A stretch of 64,000 nucleotides of DNA from Verrucomicrobiota bacterium (GCA_019244415.1 JAFASN010000006.1:34473-98472), one strand, 5' to 3'. Shown: positions 8,725 through 18,766, counted from the first letter of the stretch. Made by a program: numbers and translations. Notes: generated from the letters alone by a model not told the origin.

Positions 8725-11700
8725 CGGAAGCGGATAAGGTACTTTATCTGGCCGCGGAAATCCCCCGCTACGCCGACGTCGCCCACAAGTACAATATTGT
8801 CCGTAACCTTGAATCGCGCTGTGGCTGTTTGTTCGCTCGTCCGCTGCTCCGATGTGCCAAAGCCTACGTCGAGCCGACTGAAGAACGAGTCATTCTTCGT
8901 AGGTTGACCTTTCTTGAAGAACTTGGCGTAAAGTTGTTTCACCAGTAGCAGCGCGGCGCGGCTGGCCAGCACGTTACCGCTGCCGGTTAATTCTTCCCGC
9001 GTCGTCCCTGTCGCAAGCAGCGAGATAATTTCCTCCTGCGGCAATGGCGGTTCGCTGGTAAAAACGGCCTCCGGCGAATTCGCCGTCCCATAGATATACG
9101 CGTGAATGGTGTAGTCCCGGATGAGTGAAGTACCGTGCAACTCGATGCGCGGATTAAGCGGATCATCTGGTGTGAAATAAAGAAAGCCGTACTGAACGGT
9201 CAGCGTACTGAACGGCAGCGTCGCGTCGAAGTTCTCCAGCCGCACCTGACCCTGCAACCCGGGTTGCAGACCGGTGCCGTTGAGCTTCATGTCGATAATC
9301 GCGTCGCCAGTGGCGAGGTTTCCATTAATTAAAAACGGATCCTTGCTCTTGACGGTGACATCGAATTTCCAATCGCGCAGCGGCGGATCGGGAAAGGAAA
9401 GCATCGGCTGCGAGGCAGGCGGTTCCGGCGCAGGCCGGCCGGGCAGCCCGATCGGAATAATGTCGATGTTCTTCAGGAAATGACTGTTCGTCAGCGCGAC
9501 GTCGCCTTTCACCAGCGCGGCCATGAAGGGACCTGTAACCCTGATGTTCGCGTCGGCGCGCGCCGTCAGCGAATCATTGCGCGCCACGAGCACGCTATCG
9601 GCCCGCAACGTCAGATCGAGGTTCGGCTCGGTCAACTTGGGGAACAGAACGCGACCGCTGAGTACGAACGGGCCGCCGGCAAGATCGCCGGCGAATTTTT
9701 CCAATGTGAGCGCGTTATCGCGAAAGACGAGGCGGCCCTGGTAGCCGGTCAACGCCGGAAGCGTAGGATTACTGAACCGCGCGACGTTGATGTTAATATC
9801 GCCGCTGCCGCTGAAAACCGGACGCGCGATCGTGCCGCCGATTGCCACATCCAGCGCCGCCGTGCCATCGAGCTGCTGGATCGCTGGAACAAACTGCCGC
9901 AGGAAATTCACCGAGCTGCGCGGAAGCCGCACGCCGGCCTGCACTGGCGTGTTCTCATCCAGTGAATGCGTACTCAGCAGTTTGCCAGCATCGAAAGGCA
10001 TCACGGCGGTGATTGCCACCGGCTCGATCTTTGGCTGCTTCAGTTCGCCGGCGATGTTCAATTTACCTTGCGCGGCATCGGCGCTCACCCGCAACGTCGC
10101 TGGATCGAGATTCGCGAACTTGGGATTACGTAGCTCACGCGCGTCGACGTCGAGATGCCCATGCAGATTCGCCAGGCTGCCATCGGCCTGTACTTTCATG
10201 GTGACGAACCCGCTCGCTACCGGAGGCAGGCCGAGGTCATCGGAGATTTTTTTGAGGTCGAGATTTTCCGCCTGGAATGTCGCGGCGACATTGCCATCCG
10301 ACGGAAACACCGGCGCGTCCGTCCCGACATTTTTCCAGATGAATGGAATGCTCACGCTGCCGACCGCGTACTTGGTCGGGCCCTGGTTGAGCTGAATTTT
10401 CGAAATCTCCAGCCGCTCGTTTTTGGCGGAGGCAATCGCCTCGAAGTCCATCCGGTCGCTGCCGATGAAAAATGTGGGCATCTCCAGGCCGGCGGGCGAA
10501 TAGGTCGTGTCGATATTTGCCTGAAGCGCTTTCATGTTTCCAAGCTGACCGTGGGTCCAATTGAGCTTCAACGCTCCGTTTTGGGCGAGCCTTGCCAGTG
10601 AACCGCTCCCTTCCCAATTCAGCGTGAACGCTCCACCGAGCGTGGTATTGTTACTCGTCGCGGCAAGCAGCGGCTTCACTGTACTCAGGTCAGCGATGTT
10701 GACGGCGAGTTTACCGGCGAAGTTCTTCTCGCCGGCAAGATCAAGCGAGCCGTGTGCGTTCACGAAATCGTGCTGGTTCAGGCTCGCTGTGAGATCGTTG
10801 AGAAAAACCCGGCTACGCCAAATGGCGCCTGCCGCACTGAGCTGCGGGACAGTCAAATTCCGCGCCTGCAATCCAGCGCCGTAAACATCGAAGGACCCAT
10901 TCGCCGTCTCGCCGTTCCAGGTGACCTGCGCCCAGCCGGAAAGCGCGCCGGCGACCCTATCTGGTGACGGCTCGCTCCAGAACGCGGCGAGCTCCGGCGC
11001 GTTGATCGTCACGTCGAATTGCGCCGGTTGCCTGGTGAAATCGCTCGTGTTCGCTTGCAGCTCTGCCTTGCCCGTTGCCGAAATCGAGTTAGGGCCGCGG
11101 CTGACGCCGGCGTGCGAAATGGTGACTTTGTTGCCCTTCTGCTCGATTTGCGCGGTCACGTTATCAACTGCGAAAGCGCCCTGGTGCGGAGCAGTGATGA
11201 TCACACCGGCATTCATTTGTACTCCGTCGAACCACGGCAAGTCCCGGCCGCTCGTTCGCAATTCTTTCGTGCACGAAACGGTCGCATCGAGCTTCTCCAA
11301 TCCAGCGTCGCCGCTGCGCAGCGCCCCCGAGGAAATCTTGAGATCGGCCGCGAGTCGATCCTGATGCACATCGATCACGCCGTTCACCTGGGCTTGGCCA
11401 ATCACCGGCTGCGGCATCCCTGCGGTGATCGCCTGCAAATCCAGGTCGTTACTTGTGATCTCAAAATGCGCCGGGCTGCGACCGAGATTACGAGCATCAG
11501 CGGGAAGTTGAATTTCGCCCCGGGCCTGCAATGCGCTGCTGGCGCGCACGAGCTCGACAGGTTGCAGCGCCGCGACGCCATCATGTGCCGAGATCCGCGC
11601 CGCGATGCGATCAAACGTGATGCCGTTCACCTGCAAATCGCGCACGAGTACATCGCCCGCGCTCTTCCATGTCTTGGGCGAGCTGAGCAGACCGGAGAAA

Positions 11701-12584
11701 TCGAGCGCGAGGTTTTCAATCAGCGCGTTTGTGCTCTCCTCGCCGATGCCGAATTGCCGGAGTGATGCGAGCGCCAACTGCTGTACTTTTGTTTGAGCGA
11801 CGACCCGCAGTGAGCGCGCTTCCTCACGCAAGTCGCCCTGCGCATGAACCGCGCCGCCGCTAAGTACAACATCGATGCCGAACCCGAGCCGGTGCGCGCT
11901 GATCTGCGAGGCATCGACATTCAACAACGCAAGCTTGGTCTGCTCATTCAGCGCGACATTCCGCAAGACCAGATTGCGATTTTCATAACTCGTGGTGCCC
12001 GCGATACCCGACCACGATCGCCCCGAGGCCAACTGCACCTGGCCAATCCGCAGCTCGCCCGGCGCACTCGGGTTCAGGTCGAGATTGAGGTCACGAATGA
12101 TCAAGTCCCGTGGCTGATCACGCACGGTTACGTTCACATTCTCGAGACGCGCGCGCTTCGGGAAAATGCCCGGGAGCGACACCTTCTCGTTCGGCGGGGG
12201 CGAAGGTTTTACCGTCGGCTTTGGGTTAATCACGACCGTAGTGTTTCGCACGTCCAGCGCATCGAGTACGTCTGCCTCGCGACCGCGCAATACCGCGAGC
12301 AAGTTGTACTCAGCGCGAACGTAATCTGCGTCCGCCGCTTGCACCGCCGCGTTGGGCTTTAAGGGCGTGACGTGCAGGTTACGAATCGTTAGTGCGTTCC
12401 AGACATTGCCTTCGACCCGGAAATCCACCTTTAAGTCCTGTTTCGCCGCGACTCGTACTCCGACGAAATGGACGGCGCTTAGCAACAGCGGCCGGTGAAA
12501 GACAAAGAGCAGCGCAAGGATGACGCCGATCGATCCGCAAACGACGCGCCTGCGCCTGCTTCTACTGGTGAGTTGTTCCGCCAC
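8721..12584 (-). CDS. tamB: Translocation/assembly module protein TamB-like (AsmA/DUF490)
   Basis: 1287 residues with one N-terminal membrane anchor (VILALLFVFHRPLLLSAVHFVG), a long repetitive beta-rich region (many short hydrophobic strands such as NGSFDVYGAGLQARN) and the C-terminal DUF490 signature region (FDATLPFSTLTVQYGFLYFTPDDPLNPRIELHGTS, then RDYTIHAYIYG and an FDVGFGT-like ending). Proteins of this build form a hydrophobic groove across the periplasm that moves phospholipid or assists outer-membrane proteins. It is the first gene of the tamB-tamA pair, divergent from recQ, with an 88-bp space that must hold both promoters. Confidence 0.9.
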   Translation of the reverse strand: MAEQLTSRSRRRRVVCGSIGVILALLFVFHRPLLLSAVHFVGVRVAAKQDLKVDFRVEGNVWNALTIRNLHVTPLKPNAAVQAADADYVRAEYNLLAVLRGREADVLDALDVRNTTVVINPKPTVKPSPPPNEKVSLPGIFPKRARLENVNVTVRDQPRDLIIRDLNLDLNPSAPGELRIGQVQLASGRSWSGIAGTTSYENRNLVLRNVALNEQTKLALLNVDASQISAHRLGFGIDVVLSGGAVHAQGDLREEARSLRVVAQTKVQQLALASLRQFGIGEESTNALIENLALDFSGLLSSPKTWKSAGDVLVRDLQVNGITFDRIAARISAHDGVAALQPVELVRASSALQARGEIQLPADARNLGRSPAHFEITSNDLDLQAITAGMPQPVIGQAQVNGVIDVHQDRLAADLKISSGALRSGDAGLEKLDATVSCTKELRTSGRDLPWFDGVQMNAGVIITAPHQGAFAVDNVTAQIEQKGNKVTISHAGVSRGPNSISATGKAELQANTSDFTRQPAQFDVTINAPELAAFWSEPSPDRVAGALSGWAQVTWNGETANGSFDVYGAGLQARNLTVPQLSAAGAIWRSRVFLNDLTASLNQHDFVNAHGSLDLAGEKNFAGKLAVNIADLSTVKPLLAATSNNTTLGGAFTLNWEGSGSLARLAQNGALKLNWTHGQLGNMKALQANIDTTYSPAGLEMPTFFIGSDRMDFEAIASAKNERLEISKIQLNQGPTKYAVGSVSIPFIWKNVGTDAPVFPSDGNVAATFQAENLDLKKISDDLGLPPVASGFVTMKVQADGSLANLHGHLDVDARELRNPKFANLDPATLRVSADAAQGKLNIAGELKQPKIEPVAITAVMPFDAGKLLSTHSLDENTPVQAGVRLPRSSVNFLRQFVPAIQQLDGTAALDVAIGGTIARPVFSGSGDININVARFSNPTLPALTGYQGRLVFRDNALTLEKFAGDLAGGPFVLSGRVLFPKLTEPNLDLTLRADSVLVARNDSLTARADANIRVTGPFMAALVKGDVALTNSHFLKNIDIIPIGLPGRPAPEPPASQPMLSFPDPPLRDWKFDVTVKSKDPFLINGNLATGDAIIDMKLNGTGLQPGLQGQVRLENFDATLPFSTLTVQYGFLYFTPDDPLNPRIELHGTSLIRDYTIHAYIYGTANSPEAVFTSEPPLPQEEIISLLATGTTREELTGSGNVLASRAALLLVKQLYAKFFKKGQPTKNDSFFSRLDVGFGTSEQRTSEQTATARFKVTDNIVLVGDVGVAGDFRGQIKYLIRFR

Positions 12585-12672
12585 GAGCGTGTTACCGTAA
12601 GGACGAGCCGCTAAAGAGCAACGCTTAGTCTCAGCTCTTTACGCGTTTCGCTCCTCAAAGTACAACACCGCC

Positions 12673-14640
12673 ATGCTCGATTTGGCCTCGGCCCTTAAGC
12701 AGCACTTCGGTCACGAGCAGTTCCGCCCGCTCCAGCGCGAGATCATTAACGATGCCCTTAACGGACGCGATGTCTTTGCCGTTCTGCCCACTGGCGGCGG
12801 CAAATCGCTTTGCTTTCAATTGCCCGCCCTTTTGCGCGACGGTCTTACCATCGTTGTCTCGCCCTTAATCGCTTTGATGAAAGACCAGGTCGACGCCCTT
12901 CGCACCGCCGGCATCTCCGCTACTTTCCTTAATTCGTCGCTTGATCGCAGCGAAGCAGCAGAACGATTCCGCCTCCTCAACCGTGGCGAATATCGCCTGC
13001 TCTACCTGGCTCCCGAACGCCTCATGCTCGACGGCTTTCTCGACGCGGCGCTGAATTGGAATATCACGCAGTTCGCCATCGATGAAGCGCATTGCATCAG
13101 CGAATGGGGCCACGATTTCCGCCCTGAGTACCGCGATTTGAAGAAGCTTCGAGCGCGATTCCCTGGTGTGCCCATCATGGCGCTTACCGCCACCGCGACC
13201 GAGCGCGTGCGGCACGACATCCTCAAGCAATTAAAGTTGCGCGAGCCGAGCTGTTACGTCGCCAGCTTCAACCGCCCGAATCTTACCTACCGCGTCGCGC
13301 CGAAAACCGCCGCCTACAGACAGACGCTCGAGTTCATTCGCACGCGACCAGGCGAGAGCGGCATTGTTTATTGCGCAAGCAGGAGAACGGCCGAGACGCT
13401 CGCGCAAAAACTGACAAAAGATGGGATCAGCGCGCAGGCTTACCACGCCGGATTGCAGGCGCATGAACGCACCCGCAGCCAGGAAATGTTTCTGCGCGAC
13501 GACGCGCGCGTGGTCACGGCAACGATTGCGTTCGGCATGGGCATTAACAAACCGAACGTCCGTTTCGTTGTTCACTATGATTTGCCGAAGAACATCGAGG
13601 GATATTACCAGGAAACGGGACGCGCCGGCCGCGATGGGCTCCCGGGCGAGTGCCTGCTGCTGTTCAACGCCGGCGACGTCGCCAAGCAGCTTCGTTTTCT
13701 CGATGAAAAGCCGCCGCGCGAGCAGGAAATCGCGCGCGCGCAACTGCGTGAAATGGTGAGCTACGCCGAGACGCGCGACTGCCGCCGCGCCACGCTCCTG
13801 CGGTACTTCGGCGAGGAATTCGGCGCGACCAGCTGCGATAACTGCGACAACTGCCTCGAGCCCCGCGACACGTTTGATGGTACTATTCCCGCGCAAAAAT
13901 TCCTCTCGTGCGTGCATCGGGTGCGGGAAAGAAGCGGGTTCAGCTTCGGCATCAACCACATCATTGCCGTGCTGACCGGCGCTGACACAGAAGCGGTTCG
14001 CCTGCGGGGACACAACGAACTTTCCACTTACCGCATCGGCCGAGAAATCTCCCGCACAGCATGGCAGGCGATTGGGCGCGAGCTAACGAGACTCGGATTG
14101 ATCGCGGTCGATCCCGGTAAATTCAGCACCGTCGAACTAACTCCGGCCGGTCGTGAAGCACTGAAATCGCGCAGGACAATCATGCTCACCAAGCTGGCAG
14201 ACCCTCTGGAAAAACCAGCTCGAGCTCGCGCCGGACAAATCAACTGTGACGAAGAACTATTCGAGCGGCTCCGCGTGCTGCGCCGCCGCCTGGCTGATGA
14301 GCGAGACGTGCCGGCCTACGTCATCTTTTCCGACGTCTCATTGCGCGAGATGGCGCGCAGCTATCCCACGCAAGTTGCTGACTTCGCCAGGATCCCTGGA
14401 GTTGGTCAGCAAAAGCTGAAGCAATTCGGCGAGATCTTTGTGGCCGAGATTACCAGCTTTCTGTCTGATCATCCGCACACCATCGGTAGCCCAGCTGAAT
14501 CCTCGGAACCTCACAATGATACGCCGGCTCCTGGTTTACACCTTACTGCTTCTCGGCGGGATCGTGCTCGCCTGGCCTTTCATCTGGCTCGTTGCCACTT
14601 CGGTGAAAACGGAGCGCGAGTTGTTCGTGGGGCGCAATAG
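12673..14640 (+). CDS. recQ: ATP-dependent DNA helicase RecQ
   Basis: 655 residues. SF2 helicase motifs in order: Q motif (FRPLQREII), I (LPTGGGKSLC), Ia (VVSPLIALMKDQ), II (DEAHCISEWGHDFRPEY, including the RecQ aromatic loop), III (ALTATAT), IV/V (VTATIAFGMGINKP) and VI (YYQETGRAGRDG). Then come the zinc-binding RQC cysteines (C..CDNCDNC), a winged helix, and an HRDC domain (LRRRLADERDVPAYVIFSD). It unwinds forked DNA in recombination repair. The last ~40 residues after the HRDC domain run out of frame over the next gene; the 125-bp overlap is long, so the native stop may have been lost. Confidence 0.95.
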   Translation: MLDLASALKQHFGHEQFRPLQREIINDALNGRDVFAVLPTGGGKSLCFQLPALLRDGLTIVVSPLIALMKDQVDALRTAGISATFLNSSLDRSEAAERFRLLNRGEYRLLYLAPERLMLDGFLDAALNWNITQFAIDEAHCISEWGHDFRPEYRDLKKLRARFPGVPIMALTATATERVRHDILKQLKLREPSCYVASFNRPNLTYRVAPKTAAYRQTLEFIRTRPGESGIVYCASRRTAETLAQKLTKDGISAQAYHAGLQAHERTRSQEMFLRDDARVVTATIAFGMGINKPNVRFVVHYDLPKNIEGYYQETGRAGRDGLPGECLLLFNAGDVAKQLRFLDEKPPREQEIARAQLREMVSYAETRDCRRATLLRYFGEEFGATSCDNCDNCLEPRDTFDGTIPAQKFLSCVHRVRERSGFSFGINHIIAVLTGADTEAVRLRGHNELSTYRIGREISRTAWQAIGRELTRLGLIAVDPGKFSTVELTPAGREALKSRRTIMLTKLADPLEKPARARAGQINCDEELFERLRVLRRRLADERDVPAYVIFSDVSLREMARSYPTQVADFARIPGVGQQKLKQFGEIFVAEITSFLSDHPHTIGSPAESSEPHNDTPAPGLHLTASRRDRARLAFHLARCHFGENGARVVRGAQ

Positions 14641-15895
14641 TCTGTTGCCGCAACTGCCTCATCCCAGGCTTAAATCACCTTACGCTGTCACCGCCCGGGG
14701 AGAACTACAGCGTGCCCTTCGTCTTGGGCAGCTTCGCGCCGACTCAACTGATCTTCAAACCGATCAGCTTCTATCGGGTGATGCTGCGGCCACAGGTTGG
14801 ACGATCACTGGCCCAGGCCAGCTTGTGCGGCAGGCAGATTTCGCGGAGCTACAGTACAATTTCCAGTCGGCTGCCACGGTAACACTATCGCGATCGTTCA
14901 TGACTACTTTCCCGCTGGAACGGCTGCGGCGAATCCAGCTGTACTTTCAGCCGGATGATACCTGGCATCGGTTGACTGTAAGGTTGGAAAAGCTCGGCCG
15001 AAGCTTCAAGGCGGAGCAACCGGTCTATCTTGCCGACTACAACTGGCAAATGGAAACGTGGGAGCAACAGCCGCCGAGTAGTCCAACCAGCATCAAGACC
15101 TGGATAATGTTAAAGCCTGACGGTACTTCAGACATACGCGGGCCTAACGAGCTAAAGATCACGGTCGAGCTACACCGTAGCAGCTTCGTGCGCGCGTGTC
15201 TGGCGAAGGTCTGGCGCAACTATCAACTTACTCTCGATTACATTCCGTTTTGGCGATATGTCGGGACCAGCTTGTTTCTGGTCATCCTTAACCTGGCGGG
15301 CGCTCTTTTTAGCTGTTCATTCGCGGCTTACGCGTTTGCGCGCCTGCAATGGCCTGGCCGATCGGTCGCATTCGCCGCGCTGCTCGCGACCATGATGCTC
15401 CCGGTGCAGGTAACAATGATCCCGCAGTTCCTGATCATGCAGAAGCTCGGATGGTATAACACGCTTAAGCCACTCTGGGTACTCAGCTTCTTTGGCTCAG
15501 GGTTCAGCATCTTCCTACTCCGGCAATTTCTGAAAGGCGGCCCGCGTGATTTGGAGGACGCGGCGCGCCTGGATGGCTGCGGCTACCTCCGTATCTACTG
15601 GTACGTTATCCTGCCCCTGGTCCGCCCTGCTCTGGCTGTGGTAGCTATCTTTACCTTTCTCGCCACCTGGAACGAATTCATGATGCCGCTTATCTACTTA
15701 AACGACCAGCGGCTTTATCCCCTTTCCTTTGGCCTCTACGCGTTTCAGGTGCAATCGCTCCAGCCGGGCACGACGGCGGGCATTGGTATGCTGATGGCCG
15801 GCTCTCTCTTGATGATGTTCCCGGTCATAGCCATCTTCTTCTTCGCGCAACGCTACTTCCTGCAAGGCATCACTTTGACCGGCATAAAAGGCTAA
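14516..15895 (+). CDS. MalG-type carbohydrate ABC permease with a large periplasmic insertion
   Basis: The start is placed at ATG 14516 because translation from there gives the usual N-terminal helix (RLLVYTLLLLGGIVLAWPFIW); the ORF track's start at 14438 lies deep inside recQ. The 460 residues hold TM1, then about 190 residues of soluble sequence before TM2, then five further helices and the EAA loop (EDAARLDGCGYLRIYWYVILPL) that contacts the ATPase. MalG-like permeases are usually near 280 residues, so the insertion roughly doubles the periplasmic side. No binding protein, MalF-type partner or ATPase gene is in the window. It overlaps the recQ end by 125 bp and converges on recO with overlapping stops. 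Confidence 0.87.
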   Translation: MIRRLLVYTLLLLGGIVLAWPFIWLVATSVKTERELFVGRNSLLPQLPHPRLKSPYAVTARGELQRALRLGQLRADSTDLQTDQLLSGDAAATGWTITGPGQLVRQADFAELQYNFQSAATVTLSRSFMTTFPLERLRRIQLYFQPDDTWHRLTVRLEKLGRSFKAEQPVYLADYNWQMETWEQQPPSSPTSIKTWIMLKPDGTSDIRGPNELKITVELHRSSFVRACLAKVWRNYQLTLDYIPFWRYVGTSLFLVILNLAGALFSCSFAAYAFARLQWPGRSVAFAALLATMMLPVQVTMIPQFLIMQKLGWYNTLKPLWVLSFFGSGFSIFLLRQFLKGGPRDLEDAARLDGCGYLRIYWYVILPLVRPALAVVAIFTFLATWNEFMMPLIYLNDQRLYPLSFGLYAFQVQSLQPGTTAGIGMLMAGSLLMMFPVIAIFFFAQRYFLQGITLTGIKG

Positions 15896-16431
15896 CGACA
15901 CTCAAGTAGCTTAATTAAGGACGCGCGGCTGAGCGGCAGCTTGCCAAACAGATTGCCGAGCGCGCTCGCCGCATTCCCAACTCCTGGGTGGCCGACGCCC
16001 GTGATGCGCGCAAGCTCGTTCTCGAAGTACGTGATCGCGCGCACATCAGGTTCCGAGCGGTCGAGAAAACCGAAGGCGCGCTGAAGTAAGGCGAAGATTT
16101 CCGGCTCGTGGTGTTCCCTCTCGGTGCAAAGCTCGATGAGCTCGACGAAATAGGCTGCCGCTTGTGTCCGCACATGGCTGCTCCGGATTCCGGCGAACGG
16201 GTTGGCGACAATGACTTCGCGCAAAGTGTGCAGGGGCGACTTCCTGCTCAGTGCGATCGAAATCTCCGCCTCGAAGAACAGGTCGAGCCGGCCTCGGAAT
16301 GGGCTGTTCGCACGGCGCGCACCGCGCGCGACCGTCTGAATGACGCCCAGCGACTCGGTGCACCACGAGATGATTGAGCTCGTGTCGCTCAGCCGCCGTT
16401 TGCGCAACAGAATGCCGCGCGTGGTTTCCAC
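15892..16431 (-). CDS. recO: DNA repair protein RecO (short form)
   Basis: The N-terminus METTRGILLRKRRLSDTSSI is the OB-fold start typical of RecO, and GVIQTVARGARR matches the conserved loop; a helical domain follows. At 179 residues it is shorter than the usual 230-250, lacking most of the C-terminal region with the zinc site. RecO helps load RecA onto SSB-coated gaps together with RecR/RecF. Its stop codon overlaps that of the permease by 4 bp (convergent). Either it is a naturally short lineage variant or its 3' end was cut when the neighbours were joined. Confidence 0.8.
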   Translation of the reverse strand: METTRGILLRKRRLSDTSSIISWCTESLGVIQTVARGARRANSPFRGRLDLFFEAEISIALSRKSPLHTLREVIVANPFAGIRSSHVRTQAAAYFVELIELCTEREHHEPEIFALLQRAFGFLDRSEPDVRAITYFENELARITGVGHPGVGNAASALGNLFGKLPLSRASLIKLLECR

Positions 16432-16494
16432 CGCGAAACGTAATTCGGCCGCGCCGCAGTTGCAGTTCTTTTTTCGCCGTCGCAGCTTCGCGAG

Positions 16495-17418
16495 ATGAAA
16501 ACGCGCAGAATCGGGTCGCTGGCAGTTTCGGTAGTCGGGTTGGGTTGCAATAATTTTGGGTGGCGCATCGACGCGAGCGCAACGGAAGCTGTCATCGACG
16601 CAGCGATTGCAGCCGGGGTAAACTTTCTCGATACCGCTGATCGTTACGGGAAGGGACTGAGCGAAGAATTCCTCGGACGCGCGCTGAAAGGCCGGCGTGA
16701 TGAAGTACTCATTGCCACGAAGTTCGGCATGGAAGTGGGACCGGGCCAGAGCGGGGCGTCACCGAAGTACGTGCGCGAGGCGATCGAGGCCAGCTTGCGA
16801 CGTCTCCGAACGGACCGCATCGACCTTTACCAGATTCATCAGCCTGACCCGCACACACCGATTGGCGAGACGCTTGGCGCGCTGGACGAGCTCGTCCGCG
16901 CCGGCAAAGTACGCGAGATCGGTTGCTCGAATTTCTCCCCCGCGCAATTGCGCGAAGCGGAATCAGTAGCGAAGAGCGGCACGCGTTTCGTCAGCGTGCA
17001 AAACGAGTTCAGTTTGTTTCATCGCGCACCGGAAACCGATGGTGTACTCAAGGAGTGCGAATCGCGCCGGATCGCATTTCTGCCGTACTTCCCGCTCGCG
17101 AACGGCCTGCTCACGGGAAAGTACCGGCCCGGGAAAGGCATCCCGAACGGAAGCCGGGCCGCTGAAGGATTCGGCCCAAAAGTGTTCACCCAGGAAAATC
17201 TCGAGACAGTCGCTGCGCTCAACCATTTCGCCGAGGGACAAGGCCACACCCTCCTTGAGCTTGCCTTTGCCTGGTTGCTGGCGCATCAGCCGGTCGCTTC
17301 CGTCATCGCCGGAGCAAGTAAGCCGGAGCAAATCCGCGCCAATGCAGCCGCTGCTGACTGGCAGCTTACGCGCGATGATCTGGCGGAAATCGACAGCATC
17401 ATGCAAGCGGAGCGCTGA
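16495..17418 (+). CDS. Aldo/keto reductase
   Basis: 307 residues forming the (beta/alpha)8 reductase. Catalytic residues visible: D and Y in LDTADRYGKG, K in ATKFGMEV, H in YQIHQPDPH; the NADPH site is in the C-terminal SVIAGASKPEQI stretch. It uses NADPH to reduce an aldehyde or ketone in the cytoplasm; the sequence is close to the general stress/AKR11-13-like type rather than a sugar-specific enzyme. It is divergent from recO and 27 bp upstream of the MFS exporter, with which it may be cotranscribed. Confidence 0.92.
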   Translation: MKTRRIGSLAVSVVGLGCNNFGWRIDASATEAVIDAAIAAGVNFLDTADRYGKGLSEEFLGRALKGRRDEVLIATKFGMEVGPGQSGASPKYVREAIEASLRRLRTDRIDLYQIHQPDPHTPIGETLGALDELVRAGKVREIGCSNFSPAQLREAESVAKSGTRFVSVQNEFSLFHRAPETDGVLKECESRRIAFLPYFPLANGLLTGKYRPGKGIPNGSRAAEGFGPKVFTQENLETVAALNHFAEGQGHTLLELAFAWLLAHQPVASVIAGASKPEQIRANAAAADWQLTRDDLAEIDSIMQAER

Positions 17419-17445
17419 ACGCCAGATCTGTCCGCACTGCCCGTC

Positions 17446-18744
17446 ATGTCCACCACTCAGACCGCGCGGATTCCAGAAGACGTCAGTGGCCGTCCGCGGC
17501 GACAGCCGGTAGGAGACGTTAGCTGGCGGCGAACCTTTCGCGCGCTGCGGCACCGCAATTACCGGCTTTTCTTTTACGGCCAGCTGATCTCGCTGATCGG
17601 CACCTGGATGCAAACCACCGCGCTGAGCTGGTTCGTTTATCAAACCACCGGATCAAAAATCCTTCTCGGTCTCGTCTCCGCCGCCGGTTCCGCGCCGATG
17701 ATGTTGTTCTCCATCTGGGCCGGCTCGCTCGCCGATATTCACCCAAAACGCACCATCCTTGTCTTCACCCAAGCAGGGCAAATGCTCTGCGCGTTCATCC
17801 TCTCCATCGCTGTCTGGGAACATTTCGCCACGCCGAACTTCATCCTGCTCGTGAGCGCGCTTAATGGAATCGCCATGGGCTTCGACATGCCCGCGCGGCA
17901 GGCATTCACCGTCGAGATGACCAGCCGCGACGATTTACTCAATGCCATTTCGCTCAACAGCTCCATCTTCCACGGCGCGCGCGTACTCGGTCCCGCGCTG
18001 GCAGGGTTTTTGGTCGCGGCGATTGGAGTTGCGCTTTGTTTGTTTTTAAACGCCGTAAGTTTTATCGCAGTGATCGCCGGTCTTCTCATGATGCGATTGC
18101 CCGCGCATCAACGGCCGCACGAAGAAGTGTCCGTGACCGAGCACGCCTGGAGCGGCATTCGTTATTGCACGACAAACGCGCGCGTTCGCTTGATCCTGCT
18201 TCTGTTTTTGGCGGTCGGCGTTTTCGGCTGGTCGTACTCAGTGTTGATGCCGGCTTTTGCCCATGACATCCTCCGCGCCGGCCCAAACGGCTACGGTGTG
18301 CTGATGGCCGCCGGCGGCGCGGGGGCGTTTGTTGGCGCACTCATTGTGGCGACATGGGGCCACGCAGTCGCGCCGCGCAAGCTTGCTCTCGGCGGAGTGT
18401 ACTTATTTTCGTTAGCTCTGCTCGTATTCGCCTTTAGCCGAAGCTTCTATTTCAGCCTTGTGCCGCTTTTCCTCGCCGGCTTCGGCATGCTTCTCTTCTT
18501 TTCCACGTCCAATACCGCAGTGCAGACGATTGTCCCGGATGAGATGCGCGGACGTGTGATGGGTGTCTGGTCGCTCTTTTTCGGCGCAATGATCCCGCTC
18601 GGGAGCATCGAAGCTGGCGCGCTGGCGCATTGGCTCGGCACGCCGATCACCCTCGCCACCGGAGCGATCGTGTGCGCCGCGGCGGCGATCATCGCCCGCC
18701 TCGTTATCAGCCGGCGCGAGAGGACCACCGGAAAAGTAGCATGA
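17446..18744 (+). CDS. MFS transporter, EntS/MFS_3-like exporter
   Basis: 432 residues with about twelve hydrophobic helices. The N-terminal RALRHRNYRLFFYGQLISLIGTWMQTTALSWFVYQTTGS pattern is the hallmark of the MFS_3 (enterobactin-exporter-like) group, and SLADIHPKRTILV fits the loop 2-3 motif. Such proteins export siderophores or small drugs by proton antiport; the substrate is unknown. Start ATG at 17446, shortly after the reductase stop. The next gene follows after 22 bp on the same strand, so a three-gene transcript with 16495 and 18767 is plausible. Confidence 0.88.
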   Translation: MSTTQTARIPEDVSGRPRRQPVGDVSWRRTFRALRHRNYRLFFYGQLISLIGTWMQTTALSWFVYQTTGSKILLGLVSAAGSAPMMLFSIWAGSLADIHPKRTILVFTQAGQMLCAFILSIAVWEHFATPNFILLVSALNGIAMGFDMPARQAFTVEMTSRDDLLNAISLNSSIFHGARVLGPALAGFLVAAIGVALCLFLNAVSFIAVIAGLLMMRLPAHQRPHEEVSVTEHAWSGIRYCTTNARVRLILLLFLAVGVFGWSYSVLMPAFAHDILRAGPNGYGVLMAAGGAGAFVGALIVATWGHAVAPRKLALGGVYLFSLALLVFAFSRSFYFSLVPLFLAGFGMLLFFSTSNTAVQTIVPDEMRGRVMGVWSLFFGAMIPLGSIEAGALAHWLGTPITLATGAIVCAAAAIIARLVISRRERTTGKVA

Positions 18745-18766
18745 GTCAGCCGAGTACCTACAGACC

